Of a stretch of 64,000 bases of DNA, positions 54,702-63,342 are shown in pieces (position 1 is the first letter of the stretch; each line of letters opens with the position of its first letter). The DNA comes from an uncultured Dysgonomonas sp. (GTDB lineage: Bacteria; Bacteroidota; Bacteroidia; Bacteroidales; Dysgonomonadaceae). The notes below the pieces were generated by a model. It was not told where the DNA came from. It did no database searches and saw only the letters and a list, made by a program, of their open reading frames with translations. The DNA lies in the NCBI RefSeq assembly GCF_934668725.1, contig NZ_CAKUOF010000001.1, forward strand, positions 186,001-250,000. The letters run 5' to 3'. Made by a program: the position numbers and the translations under genes.

Positions 54702-56072
54702 ATGGAAAGATTATTTACGAGAAAAGGATTTAGTATGTTTATTCTATTGGTTGATCTCGTTATCATTTATTTATCAACCTATTTGGCATATCTATATTTT
54801 GCAGATAGTTTGGCTGCTTATAATGATAATCTATACTCCATTATATCTATGGCTCCATACATTGGCCTATTCTATCTTATCATAGGACATGTGTTTGAGC
54901 TTGACAAACCTAAAGAATTTACTTTATTTGGAGTGGCTTATTCGGTCACTGTTGCCATTTTGTGTTTATTTTTATTAACAATGGCAATGAGTTTCCTTAC
55001 CAGAAGATTGGCATACCCTCGAAGTATCCTAATTGTTAGTTCCGCAGTTCAGGTCATATTGTTAACATTATGGCATTTATACATTAACAAAAAATATCTG
55101 AAGGATAATGTTTTAAAAACGGTTCTTGTTATTGGATACGACAAAGCACGACATTTAGCCGAGAAACTATTGCATTCTAAAGGGATGTGGTCTAATGTGA
55201 AACATATTTGCAAACCGGAGTCCTCTAATCTCGAGAAATACATGGCAAACTGCGATCTTATTTTTATATCAGACGATGTTGATGAGAGCATGAAGCAAGA
55301 AATGGCAGAAGACTGCGTAAAAAGAGGTAAGCAATTCTTTTATGAACCTAAATTTCAAGAGATATTTTTATTTAACGCCAATTTTGTCCAAATAGAAGAT
55401 ACTCCTGTATTAAAAGTAAGGCCATTTGATATTAATATAGAACATGATTTAGCTAAACGATTCCTAGATATCACATTATGCTCAATCGCTTTTATTATTG
55501 CTTTCATACCAGGCTTAATTGTAGCTCTATCTCTTAAAATAAGTGGAGGATCTGTTTTCTATAAACAAGAACGGATAACCAGAGGCAATAAACCTTTTTT
55601 TATTTACAAATTCAGAACAATGATTGAGAATGCTGAAGCTGTTTCAGGCCCGACATTAGCACAAGAGTCGGATAATAGGATTACTAAATTAGGACACTTC
55701 TTAAGAGCGACCCGTCTGGATGAGATACCCCAAATATTAAATATATTGAAAGGAGACATGAGTATTGTAGGACCACGTCCCGAACGCCCTTTCTTCGTAG
55801 ACAAATACTGCATTGATATTCCTGAATATAATCTACGCCATCGGGTAAAAGCCGGACTGACCGGTTTAGCTCAAGTACAAGGTAAATACAATACTTCTGT
55901 AAAAGATAAACTTAAATATGACTTATTATATATCAACGGATATTCATTTGCCTTAGATATTAAGCTTATAATGCAGACACTTACTGTATTGTTGAAAAAA
56001 AGCAGTACCGAAGGTGTCCGAGAATCTGAAAACAAGGAAGAACTTATAAATAGTTTAATTGATAAAGAATAG
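54702..56072 (+). CDS. Polyprenyl-phosphate sugar phosphotransferase (WcaJ/WbaP type)
   Basis: 456 aa. Four or five N-terminal membrane helices, a central soluble domain (LVIGYDKARHLAEKLL), another helix (FIIAFIPGLIVAL) and the C-terminal sugar-transferase domain: KRFLDITLCSI, KQERITRGNKPFFIYKFRTM, LGHFLRATRLDEIPQILNIL and GDMSIVGPRPERPFFVD. It transfers hexose-1-phosphate (often glucose or galactose) from UDP-sugar to undecaprenyl phosphate, the first step in building the repeat unit. It diverges from the glycosyltransferase cluster it probably serves. Confidence 0.93.
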   Translation: MERLFTRKGFSMFILLVDLVIIYLSTYLAYLYFADSLAAYNDNLYSIISMAPYIGLFYLIIGHVFELDKPKEFTLFGVAYSVTVAILCLFLLTMAMSFLTRRLAYPRSILIVSSAVQVILLTLWHLYINKKYLKDNVLKTVLVIGYDKARHLAEKLLHSKGMWSNVKHICKPESSNLEKYMANCDLIFISDDVDESMKQEMAEDCVKRGKQFFYEPKFQEIFLFNANFVQIEDTPVLKVRPFDINIEHDLAKRFLDITLCSIAFIIAFIPGLIVALSLKISGGSVFYKQERITRGNKPFFIYKFRTMIENAEAVSGPTLAQESDNRITKLGHFLRATRLDEIPQILNILKGDMSIVGPRPERPFFVDKYCIDIPEYNLRHRVKAGLTGLAQVQGKYNTSVKDKLKYDLLYINGYSFALDIKLIMQTLTVLLKKSSTEGVRESENKEELINSLIDKE

Positions 56073-56120
56073 GTATACTTTAAAGTAATAAATGCTCTGA
56101 AACCCGAATACATACTTGTA

Positions 56121-56666
56121 ATGAATAATTTTTCCGAATTAATCACCCAAAGACGTAGTATACGCAAATTTACTACAGAACCTCTTAAAGCAGAAGAAGT
56201 AGAACTTATTTTAAAAGCAGGATTAAAATCTCCAACATCTAAAAATGCAAAACCATGGTATTTTATAGCCATTGAAGATAAAGCATTATTGGACCAACTT
56301 GCTCTTTGTAAAAAAATGGGAGCCAAACCCATTGCAAACTGTTCTCTAGCTATAGTAGTTACTGTGGATCCTTTTATTAGTAGTGTGTGGATTGAAGATG
56401 GCTCTATAGCTTCTATCATGATGCAACTGCAAGCCGAAGATTTAGGTTTAGGAAGTTGTTGGATACAAATCAGAGAAAGGTATACAGCGTCTGATACTTC
56501 TTCTGAAGAATACGTAAAAGATTTATTAGATATCCCCATGCAACTGCAAGTTTTATCAATCATAGTCTTTGGACATAAAGATCAAGAAAAGTTAGCCCAC
56601 AATGATGAAAAACTAGAATGGGAGAAAGTACATATCGGAAAATTTAAAATAAACGAAATTAACTAA
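56121..56666 (+). CDS. Cytoplasmic nitroreductase-family protein
   Basis: 181 aa. The FMN-binding N-terminus reads NNFSELITQRRSIRKFTTEPLKAEEVELILKAGLKSPTSKNAKPWYF, and the middle has EDGSIASIMMQLQAEDLGLGSCWIQIRER, as in NfsB-like proteins. It should be an FMN-dependent NAD(P)H oxidoreductase acting on quinones or nitro compounds; the true substrate is unknown. It starts a run of five plus-strand genes with gaps of 2-8 bp. Confidence 0.86.
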   Translation: MNNFSELITQRRSIRKFTTEPLKAEEVELILKAGLKSPTSKNAKPWYFIAIEDKALLDQLALCKKMGAKPIANCSLAIVVTVDPFISSVWIEDGSIASIMMQLQAEDLGLGSCWIQIRERYTASDTSSEEYVKDLLDIPMQLQVLSIIVFGHKDQEKLAHNDEKLEWEKVHIGKFKINEIN

Positions 56667-56673
56667 CCTAAAG

Positions 56674-56997
56674 ATGGCAAAAAACTCAGGAAACAGATTT
56701 CCGTATGGTCTTTTAATTCTTATAATAGGGATAATATACTTACTAAGTAAAACGGGAATATTGGCACATATACCTTATGCTGATAAACTAATGAATGTTG
56801 GTACTTTTTTTCTTATTGCCGGTATTATATTCCTATTTACGAAGGCAGAGAAAACGATGGGAATTGTATTCACAGCTATTGGAATAATTATGAATTTTGA
56901 TTTCTTTTTTGGATGGATTCAAAATTTTTCTTCATTAATAATACCCGTCATATTGATTGCTGTAGGGCTTTTTATGGTCATTACTTCTAAAAAATAA
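56674..56997 (+). CDS. Small membrane protein, LiaF-TM/DUF5668-like
   Basis: 107 aa, almost entirely hydrophobic with four predicted helices (YGLLILIIGIIYLLSKTG, VGTFFLIAGIIFLFTKA, GIVFTAIGIIMNFDFFF, SLIIPVILIAVGLFMVI). This pattern is that of the LiaF transmembrane domain family, which in other bacteria links to envelope-stress sensing; no partner kinase is nearby. Function is not known. It lies 7 bp after the nitroreductase gene and 7 bp before the DUF2520 gene. Confidence 0.72.
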   Translation: MAKNSGNRFPYGLLILIIGIIYLLSKTGILAHIPYADKLMNVGTFFLIAGIIFLFTKAEKTMGIVFTAIGIIMNFDFFFGWIQNFSSLIIPVILIAVGLFMVITSKK

Positions 56998-57004
56998 ATT
57001 TGTA

Positions 57005-57772
57005 ATGAATGTTGTATTTATAGGCGCTGGACGTTTAGCAACACACCTGGCCATTGAGTTATATAAACACTCGTTCAATATTCTCCAAATATATAGTCGA
57101 ACAGATAATTCGGCGATGGCACTGGCAGAAAAAGTCAATGCAAAATCAACCTCTAATATAAAAGAATTGAAGAAGGATGCTGACATCTATATATTCTCGA
57201 TTAAAGATTCTGTTCTCCCCCAGCTATTAACTGAAATGCCCTCTAATAACGGACTCTGGGTACACACATCCGGTAGCATACCTTTAGATATTTTCAAAGA
57301 ATATAATAAGCGAGGAGGAGTATTATACCCCTTTCAAACATTTAGTAAAGATCGTAATTTGAACTTCAGTATAATCCCCTTATTTCTCGAAGCAAATAAC
57401 GAATATGATTTAAAACTTTTATTTAAAATAGCAGAGCAAATTTCGACTAAAGTATATTCATTATCTTCCGAAAAACGTCAATATCTTCATCTTACAGGTG
57501 TATTCGCATGTAATTTTGTAAATCATATGTATTCAGTCTCTCATGATATCTTAGAAAAAGAAGGCATTCCTTTTGAAACTATATTACCTTTGATAGATGA
57601 AACGGCAGCAAAAATACATAGCCTGAGTCCCAAAGAAGCTCAAACAGGTCCTGCCATACGTTATGATGAAAATATTATAAATAAGCATCTTGAATTGATC
57701 AAAGACCCTGATTTGAAAGAAATATATTCCTTAATCAGTAAAAATATATACAAAACAAATAAGCCTCAATAA
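57005..57772 (+). CDS. Rossmann-fold DUF2520 oxidoreductase-like protein
   Basis: 255 aa. The N-terminal Rossmann motif NVVFIGAGRLATHLAIELYK and ADIYIFSIKDSVLPQLL indicate an NADP-binding domain, and HTSGSIPLDIFKEYNKRGGVLYPFQTFSKD with FACNFVNHMYSVSHDIL marks the C-terminal DUF2520 domain related to F420-dependent NADP oxidoreductases and pantothenate-type reductases. The reaction is unknown. It is followed after 2 bp by the KdsC-like gene, an arrangement I recall from other Bacteroidales. Confidence 0.83.
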   Translation: MNVVFIGAGRLATHLAIELYKHSFNILQIYSRTDNSAMALAEKVNAKSTSNIKELKKDADIYIFSIKDSVLPQLLTEMPSNNGLWVHTSGSIPLDIFKEYNKRGGVLYPFQTFSKDRNLNFSIIPLFLEANNEYDLKLLFKIAEQISTKVYSLSSEKRQYLHLTGVFACNFVNHMYSVSHDILEKEGIPFETILPLIDETAAKIHSLSPKEAQTGPAIRYDENIINKHLELIKDPDLKEIYSLISKNIYKTNKPQ

Positions 57773-57774
57773 AT

Positions 57775-58296
57775 ATGAGTTCTATAAACTACGATTTGAA
57801 TAAAATAAAAGCATTTATTTTCGATGTTGATGGGGTGCTATCTCCTGATAGTATACCTATGTCTCCCGAAGGTGAACCAATGCGTATGGTAAACATTAAA
57901 GATGGTTATGCACTAAACCTAGCGTGCAAATCGGGTTATGGCTTAGCAATTATAACGGGAGGTGATACAGAAGCTGTAAGATTACGTTTTTCAAGATTAG
58001 GTATTGAGCATATATATATGAAATCATCCATAAAAATCAATGATTTCAATGATTATTTATCCAAAACAGGTTATAAACCAGAAGAAATTATTTATGTAGG
58101 AGACGATCTGCCCGATTATCATGTAATGAAAACAGTTGGACTCCCTGTTGCTCCCGCGGATGCTGCACCTGAAATCAGAGGTATTGCGAAATATATATCT
58201 CATAAAAAAGGAGGGGAAGGAGTTGCCCGCGATGTAATAGAACAGGTTATGAAAACACAAGGCACTTGGATGAATGACAAAGCATTCGGATGGTAA
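57775..58296 (+). CDS. kdsC: KdsC-like HAD phosphatase (KDO 8-phosphate phosphatase)
   Basis: 173 aa, a HAD enzyme without cap domain. Catalytic D17 and D19 in FIFDVDGVLSPD, Thr/Ser region IITGGDTEAVR, Lys and the VGDDLPDYHVM acidic motif are all seen. The C-terminal GGEGVARDVIEQVM is typical of KdsC. It removes phosphate from KDO-8-P in lipid A/LPS core synthesis. Related 9-carbon acid phosphatases look alike, so the substrate is inferred. Confidence 0.88.
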   Translation: MSSINYDLNKIKAFIFDVDGVLSPDSIPMSPEGEPMRMVNIKDGYALNLACKSGYGLAIITGGDTEAVRLRFSRLGIEHIYMKSSIKINDFNDYLSKTGYKPEEIIYVGDDLPDYHVMKTVGLPVAPADAAPEIRGIAKYISHKKGGEGVARDVIEQVMKTQGTWMNDKAFGW

Positions 58297-58300
58297 ATGA

Positions 58301-59029
58301 ATGAATAAAAAAATCATTATATATCTAACTGTTGTTCTTGCTATAATTTTTGTCAGTTTTATAGGTATAAGATATGCTTACAATCTTGGATATATAAGAT
58401 TAAATTATCCCTCTCCGGATCAGTATCCTGTACATGGTATAGATGTTTCACATCATCAATTAACAATAAATTGGGATAAATTGGATAGGAATAAAGTTCA
58501 GTTTGCTTTTATTAAAGCTACCGAAGGAGGTGACTTTAAAGACACACAATTCGAAAGAAATTGGGCAAAGGCAAAAGAGCTAAACATCCCCAGAGCAGCT
58601 TATCATTTTTTCACTTTTTGCAGAGACGGAAAAGAACAGGCTTATAATTTTATAGAATCCGTACCTAAAGACAGTACAAATTTACCCCCCATTATCGACT
58701 TAGAATTTGCTGGTAATTGCAGTCCTCAGAATTATAGAGAAAATATCATTCACGAAATAGCCCTTTATATAAAAACCATTGAAGAATACTATGAAAAAAA
58801 AGTTCTGATATACACTACTGAGGAGTTTTACGAAAAATATTTGATAACACATTTTGAAAGTAATCCAATATGGATTAGAGATATACAAACTACTCCTCAA
58901 TTAAATAATAATAGAAAATGGTTATTCTGGCAATATGCCGACAAGGGTCGACTAGAGGGAATAGAAACTTTAGTTGATTTGAATGTATTCCACGGAACAA
59001 AAGAAGAGTTTGATAAACTACACCATTGA
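58301..59029 (+). CDS. GH25 family lysozyme-like protein
   Basis: 242 aa with an N-terminal membrane anchor or signal (KKIIIYLTVVLAIIFVSFIGI). The GH25 barrel shows YPVHGIDVSHHQLTINWDKL with the catalytic-region Asp, KVQFAFIKATEGGDFKD, PRAAYHFFTF, LPPIIDLEFAGNC (acidic pair DLE) and LFWQYADKG. GH25 enzymes cleave the peptidoglycan glycan chain. It ends the five-gene run, 4 bp after kdsC. A role in cell-wall turnover is more likely than attack on other bacteria, but this is inference. Confidence 0.9.
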   Translation: MNKKIIIYLTVVLAIIFVSFIGIRYAYNLGYIRLNYPSPDQYPVHGIDVSHHQLTINWDKLDRNKVQFAFIKATEGGDFKDTQFERNWAKAKELNIPRAAYHFFTFCRDGKEQAYNFIESVPKDSTNLPPIIDLEFAGNCSPQNYRENIIHEIALYIKTIEEYYEKKVLIYTTEEFYEKYLITHFESNPIWIRDIQTTPQLNNNRKWLFWQYADKGRLEGIETLVDLNVFHGTKEEFDKLHH

Positions 59030-59047
59030 TAGCACTTTTATTGCAGA

Positions 59048-59458
59048 TTAAATAGGTGGCGATAATAGCAGAAAAGGTGAATAAGGTATATTACGCAATA
59101 TAAAGAAAGACATAGTCAAGATTAGAACTACCCAACCAAATTTACCTGAAAAGAAAAAATTATTTAAATACAATTGTTGTTTAAGACCATATACTTCAAC
59201 CAAAATGACGTAAAGATAAATGAAGAATGGTGTAAAAATCACAAAAAGAGCGTTATATCTCAAGGCTGTAACAAATTCTCCATGCAACATATAATGCAAA
59301 GCACGCTGACCTCCACATCCGGGACATTGTAAGCCTGTTACCTGATGGAAAGTACATTGCATGGTCCATTCGCTATCAGCCTCATTATAAAAATAATATA
59401 GACTAATAATGATAATCGGAAAGATGACAGATAGAAATATAACAATCAGTTTTCTCAT
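59048..59458 (-). CDS. DUF2752 membrane protein
   Basis: 136 aa from ATG 59458; the longer frame to 59485 would start inside the terminator hairpin at 59461-59497. An N-terminal helix is followed by TMQCTFHQVTGLQCPGCGGQRALHYMLHGEFVTALRYN, the DUF2752 signature with CPGCG, and two more helices. Function is unknown. It is next to the CD225 gene, a pairing I recall as frequent in Bacteroidetes. The plus-strand lysozyme gene converges on it with 18 bp between and no visible terminator. Confidence 0.83.
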   Translation of the reverse strand: MRKLIVIFLSVIFPIIIISLYYFYNEADSEWTMQCTFHQVTGLQCPGCGGQRALHYMLHGEFVTALRYNALFVIFTPFFIYLYVILVEVYGLKQQLYLNNFFFSGKFGWVVLILTMSFFILRNIPYSPFLLLSPPI

Positions 59459-59460
59459 CA

Positions 59461-59497
59461 AAAAATAAAAAGGGTAATATAACACATACTACCCCTT
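59461..59497 (-). terminator. Terminator or attenuator between the CD225 and DUF2752 genes
   Basis: Minus-strand hairpin with about 10 paired bases (AGGGGTAGTAT against ATATTACCCT), followed by a U-rich tract ending just before the ATG at 59458. Confidence 0.68.
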
Positions 59498-59516
59498 CTG
59501 TATAATTCATTCAATT

Positions 59517-59894
59517 TTATTGATTAGATACTTGCTCTATTATTTGTTGATATTGCTCTAAGTAGCCATCAACACCTAAAGTTGCAAATTGTATAATCAT
59601 CCAGATCAAATTCAATGCGAATAAGCCGATTGATACAAAAGCCAATATTTTAGTATTTTTAGCTGATGATTCGGCGCCAAGATAGTCACCATAATTATAT
59701 TTGGTTTCAACCTGATTCGAAAATACAATTGCAACAATACCCAATATAAGGCCAATACAACAAGGACTACATATACCTACAATTGTAGCAACAATAGCTA
59801 AAGGCAGGTTATTATTCGGCTTAGGAGGTCTGTTTTCATCCAAAGGAGTGTTGAAACTAAAGTTAGGATTTTGTGTGAATGATTTATTTTCCAT
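59517..59894 (-). CDS. CD225/dispanin-family membrane protein
   Basis: 125 aa. A Pro/Asn-rich cytoplasmic N-terminus (NTPLDENRPPKPNNNLPL) precedes two hydrophobic segments with the dispanin core CSPCCIGLILGIVAIVFSNQVETKYNYGDYLGAESSAKNTK and a second helix KILAFVSIGLFALNLIW. The family includes vertebrate interferon-induced transmembrane proteins, which alter membrane fusion; the bacterial role is unknown. It lies 23 bp downstream of purM on the same strand. Confidence 0.84.
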   Translation of the reverse strand: MENKSFTQNPNFSFNTPLDENRPPKPNNNLPLAIVATIVGICSPCCIGLILGIVAIVFSNQVETKYNYGDYLGAESSAKNTKILAFVSIGLFALNLIWMIIQFATLGVDGYLEQYQQIIEQVSNQ

Positions 59895-59917
59895 ATAAAA
59901 TTAATGATGTTAGTTTT

Positions 59918-61084
59918 TCAATATATAAATTTTCCAAATTCACTTTGAATCACAAGCTCTGTTTTTGAAGACTCTTCTACCCTACCGACTATTTGAGCAT
60001 CAATATTAAATGACTTGGATATATCAATTATTGTCTGTGCGTATTCCGGAGAAATATATATTTCCATTCTATGCCCCATATTAAAGACTTTATACATCTC
60101 CTGCCAACTTGTTGCCGACTGTTCATGTATAAGTTTAAATAGTGGAGGTACTGGAAACATGTTATCTTTTATTATTCTGACCTTATCTACAAAATGAAGA
60201 ACTTTAGTTTGAGCTCCACCCGAACAATGTACCATACCATGAATTTGAGGGCGTAATTGTTCTAGTATTTGCTTAATCACCGGAGCATAAGTACGTGTAG
60301 GTGAAAGAACTAACTTTCCCGCATCTAGCGAAACATCAGAAATAGTATCAGTCAACTTTTTGCCACCCGAATATGCTAAACCCGAAGGAATGGAAGCATC
60401 ATAACTTTCAGGATATTTCTGGGACAAATAATTAGCAAACACATCATGACGAGCTGATGTTAAGCCATTACTACCCATTCCCCCGTTATATTCAGTTTCG
60501 TATGTAGCTTGTCCTGAAGAGGATAAACCTACAATCACATCTCCGGCTTGAATCTTATCATTAGATATCACATCAGAACGCTTCATGCGGCAAGTAACCG
60601 TACTATCAACTATAATAGTGCGAACTAAGTCGCCCACATCAGCGGTTTCACCACCCGTCGGATATATATTTACACCTAGATTTGATAATTCTATACACAG
60701 ATCGTTTGTTGCATTAATTATTGCAGAGATAACCTCTCCGGGAATAAGCATCTTATTACGTCCGATAGTTGACGATAATAAGATATTATCAGTAGCACCC
60801 ACACAAAGTAAATCATCAATATTCATAATCAAGGCATCTTGAGCTATACCTTTCCATACCGATAAGTCACCTGTTTCTTTCCAATATACATATGCCAGAG
60901 ACGACTTAGTTCCTGCTCCGTCAGCATGCATAATATTACAATATTCAGGATCTCCTCCCAATATATCAGGGATTATTTTACAAAAGGCTTTGGGATATAA
61001 TCCTTTATCTATATTTTTTATTGCATTATGGACATCTTCTTTGGATGCAGATACACCTCTTTGATTATATCTTTGGTCGCTCAT
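59918..61084 (-). CDS. purM: Phosphoribosylformylglycinamidine cyclo-ligase (PurM)
   Basis: 388 aa; closes the imidazole ring of FGAM to AIR, the step after PurL. Motifs: NQRGVSASKEDVHNAIKNI, IMHADGAGTKSSLAYVY (ATP/substrate loop), ALIMNIDDLLCVGA, YPTGGETADVGDLVRT and VGLSSSGQATYETEYNGGMG, the Bacteroidetes form of the G-loop region. It is longer than the 345-aa E. coli enzyme. Its -7 element (61131-61138) is divergent from that of the epimerase-like gene. CD225 and DUF2752 may be read through from it. Confidence 0.93.
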   Translation of the reverse strand: MSDQRYNQRGVSASKEDVHNAIKNIDKGLYPKAFCKIIPDILGGDPEYCNIMHADGAGTKSSLAYVYWKETGDLSVWKGIAQDALIMNIDDLLCVGATDNILLSSTIGRNKMLIPGEVISAIINATNDLCIELSNLGVNIYPTGGETADVGDLVRTIIVDSTVTCRMKRSDVISNDKIQAGDVIVGLSSSGQATYETEYNGGMGSNGLTSARHDVFANYLSQKYPESYDASIPSGLAYSGGKKLTDTISDVSLDAGKLVLSPTRTYAPVIKQILEQLRPQIHGMVHCSGGAQTKVLHFVDKVRIIKDNMFPVPPLFKLIHEQSATSWQEMYKVFNMGHRMEIYISPEYAQTIIDISKSFNIDAQIVGRVEESSKTELVIQSEFGKFIY

Positions 61085-61130
61085 GGATATTATAATGTAA
61101 CGTTTAGCTAATCTTGTTAATACTTTTTTG

Positions 61131-61138
61131 CAAATGTA
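61131..61138 (-). promoter_or_regulatory. -7 element of purM
   Basis: Minus-strand TACATTTG, ending 47 bp before the ATG at 61084; no TTTG at the -33 position. Confidence 0.45.
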
Positions 61139-61172
61139 ACAAAAAAACAGCTTTATAACATACTTATATAGG

Positions 61173-61180
61173 TATATTTG
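61173..61180 (+). promoter_or_regulatory. -7 element before the epimerase-like gene
   Basis: TATATTTG, 22 bp before ATG 61202. This excludes the TTG at 61178 as a start codon. Confidence 0.5.
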
Positions 61181-61201
61181 TGTTTAGGTATTGACTCAAT
61201 A

Positions 61202-62170
61202 ATGGTAATAATGGTAAAACAAAGAATCGCAATCACAGGAGCAGCCGGCAATCTGGGAAACCTGTTAGCTTATGGTTTACAAAAGAAAGACGTAAAATTA
61301 AATCTTTTAATTCACAATAAAAAAATATCAGATGATCTCTCCTCCCAACAGAATGTATATATATTCAAAACAGATCTTGCTGATGAAAACAGCTTATTCG
61401 AAGCTTTAAAAGATGTAGATACAATCGTTCATTTTGCAGGTGTACTATTCAAGGCCAATCCCGAAAATTTTCTTCCGAAAACCAATACTCAGTATTTTAA
61501 CAACCTATTAAATGTTGCAATCAAGCAACAAGTCAAAAGAATTATCCTCATAAGCTTTCCTCATGTCGAAGGCGAAACCTTTCCAGATAAGCCTACAATC
61601 GGGACTTTGGATGGTAACCCGATATCAGCACATGCCAAAACCAGACTTGAAGAAGAAAAACTTCTGTTTAAATATGCAGAACAATATAAATTTACCCCCG
61701 TTTCATTAAGAGTTGGAATGGTATATGGTAAAGGTATATTGATGATTGATGCTGCTCAGTGGTTGGCCCGTCATTACTTGCTAGGTGTATGGAAGCAAGC
61801 TATTTATATTCATCTTATATCCAAAGATGATTTTATTACTGCTACAATAGCAGCAATATTAAAACCTAATATTCATGGTATATATGATATTGGAGACGAA
61901 GGCATTCAAACATTGCAACAATTTCTAGATGATATAACAACCTACAAAGGAAACCATAAACCTTGGCGTATGCCTCTTTGGTTGATTATGTGTGTTGCAC
62001 GCTTATGTGAATTCTATTCCTCCCTAACTGGAAATATAAGCCCACTTACTCGTGATTTTATAAAAATAGGTCGAATATCTTATTACGGGAATACAGCAAG
62101 AATGAGAAAAGAACTACTCCCTACTCTTAAATATAAAACATATAAGGAAGGTATGGCTTTGTTGGATTAA
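61202..62170 (+). CDS. NAD-dependent epimerase/dehydratase-like protein (atypical SDR)
   Basis: About 322 aa from ATG 61202 (an in-frame ATG at 61211 is as likely). The Rossmann motif RIAITGAAGNLGNLLAYGL, DVDTIVHFAGV and a SLRVGMVYGKGI segment show an extended-type SDR, but the usual catalytic YxxxK is not clear; HAKTRLEEEKLL sits where it would be. Substrate unknown: sugar nucleotide or quinone binding are both possible. C-terminal part KPWRMPLWLIMCVARLCEFYSSLTG has a hydrophobic helix seen in steroid/sterol-type SDRs. It is a single-gene unit. Confidence 0.78.
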   Translation: MVIMVKQRIAITGAAGNLGNLLAYGLQKKDVKLNLLIHNKKISDDLSSQQNVYIFKTDLADENSLFEALKDVDTIVHFAGVLFKANPENFLPKTNTQYFNNLLNVAIKQQVKRIILISFPHVEGETFPDKPTIGTLDGNPISAHAKTRLEEEKLLFKYAEQYKFTPVSLRVGMVYGKGILMIDAAQWLARHYLLGVWKQAIYIHLISKDDFITATIAAILKPNIHGIYDIGDEGIQTLQQFLDDITTYKGNHKPWRMPLWLIMCVARLCEFYSSLTGNISPLTRDFIKIGRISYYGNTARMRKELLPTLKYKTYKEGMALLD

Positions 62171-62276
62171 GTAATATTGAGAACAAATGATTCGTTATAA
62201 AAAATCCTTTAGCCACGATATAACCCTAGGCTAAATAAAAAGTACCTGCCTAGAGAGATATTATAAGATGAATTAT

Positions 62277-62284
62277 TATCTTTG
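62277..62284 (+). promoter_or_regulatory. -7 element of nusB
   Basis: TATCTTTG, 24 bp before the ATG at 62308; competing short hairpins precede it (62208-62252). Confidence 0.55.
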
Positions 62285-62307
62285 CACCTCAAATTTACTT
62301 ATTGAAA

Positions 62308-63234
62308 ATGATCAATCGCGTTCTTATTCGTATTCGGGTTATACAAGTATTGTACTCCACTTATATAAATGAAAGTGGAGACCTAAAAAAGGCTGAAACC
62401 GAACTTATGTTCAGTCTTCAAAAGTCATATGACTTATACTATTATCTATTAGCTCTTCTCATTGAAATTACAGAGACTCACACCAGACGTCTCGAAGCTC
62501 GTAAAGGTAAGCTATTACCAACTGACGAAGATATTAATCCAAACACAAAATTGTCTGATAACTTATTTATCAAGCAATTAAAAGATAATTTACAATTCAA
62601 TAAATACATTGCAGACAGACCTCAATCATGGGAGGATCACGAAAACTATGTTAGAAGTTTGCTTGAGAAGATATTAAGCTCTGATATTTATTCTGAATAT
62701 TTGGAAAACGAAACTTCAGACTTTGATACAGATCGTGAATTCTGGAGAAAAATTTTCAAAACATTTATATATTGTAACGAAGAACTTGATGAGATTTTAG
62801 AAGATGATAGTCTTTTCTGGAATGATGATATTGAAATTGTACAGTCATTCGTGATTAAAACAATAAAGAAACTGGATCCCGAAAAAGGCACAAATCAAGC
62901 GTTACTTCCTATGTTTAAAGATGAAGAAGATCGCCAGTTTGCGATTAAACTTCTAAGAGAAACAATGTTTAATGTAAAAATGGCTCGCGAACTTATTAAT
63001 AAATATGCCAAAAACTGGGAATCTGAACGGATTGCTTTTATGGACATGATTATCATGCAGACAGCTGTATCCGAACTTTTAGCTTTCCCATCTGTTCCTA
63101 TTAATGTCACTATGAATGAATATATAAATATAGCAAAATCATATAGCACACATAAAAGTTCTTCTTTTATAAATGGTATCTTAGATTCTGTAGTAACAGA
63201 ACTGAAGAGCGAAAATAAATTATTAAAAAAATAA
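62308..63234 (+). CDS. nusB: Transcription antitermination factor NusB, long form
   Basis: 308 aa from ATG 62308; the TTG at 62302 is rejected. Canonical NusB is about 140 aa. Here the first part has MINRVLIRIRVIQVLYSTYIN, and the C-terminal domain has NKYAKNWESERIAFMDMIIMQTAVSELLAFPSVPINVTMNEYINIAKSYSTHKSSSFINGILDSVV, the classic NusB end. The about 150-residue acidic helical insertion between them is usual in Bacteroidetes. NusB with NusE and BoxA RNA helps transcribe rRNA operons. yajC is 109 bp downstream. Confidence 0.92.
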   Translation: MINRVLIRIRVIQVLYSTYINESGDLKKAETELMFSLQKSYDLYYYLLALLIEITETHTRRLEARKGKLLPTDEDINPNTKLSDNLFIKQLKDNLQFNKYIADRPQSWEDHENYVRSLLEKILSSDIYSEYLENETSDFDTDREFWRKIFKTFIYCNEELDEILEDDSLFWNDDIEIVQSFVIKTIKKLDPEKGTNQALLPMFKDEEDRQFAIKLLRETMFNVKMARELINKYAKNWESERIAFMDMIIMQTAVSELLAFPSVPINVTMNEYINIAKSYSTHKSSSFINGILDSVVTELKSENKLLKK

Positions 63235-63342
63235 AATCTGAGCATCATCAAATGCAGGATATTTTATTTTCACTTTTATATTTTGTAAAAAAAAGTATCT
63301 TTGTAAAAAGAGACTTAAATTAAAATAAAAACGATAAATTTT

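Noticed and set aside
55871..56563. 230-codon minus-strand open frame across the sugar transferase and nitroreductase genes
   Set aside because: It is a shadow of two well-supported plus-strand genes; its Ser/Ile-rich translation shows no domain.
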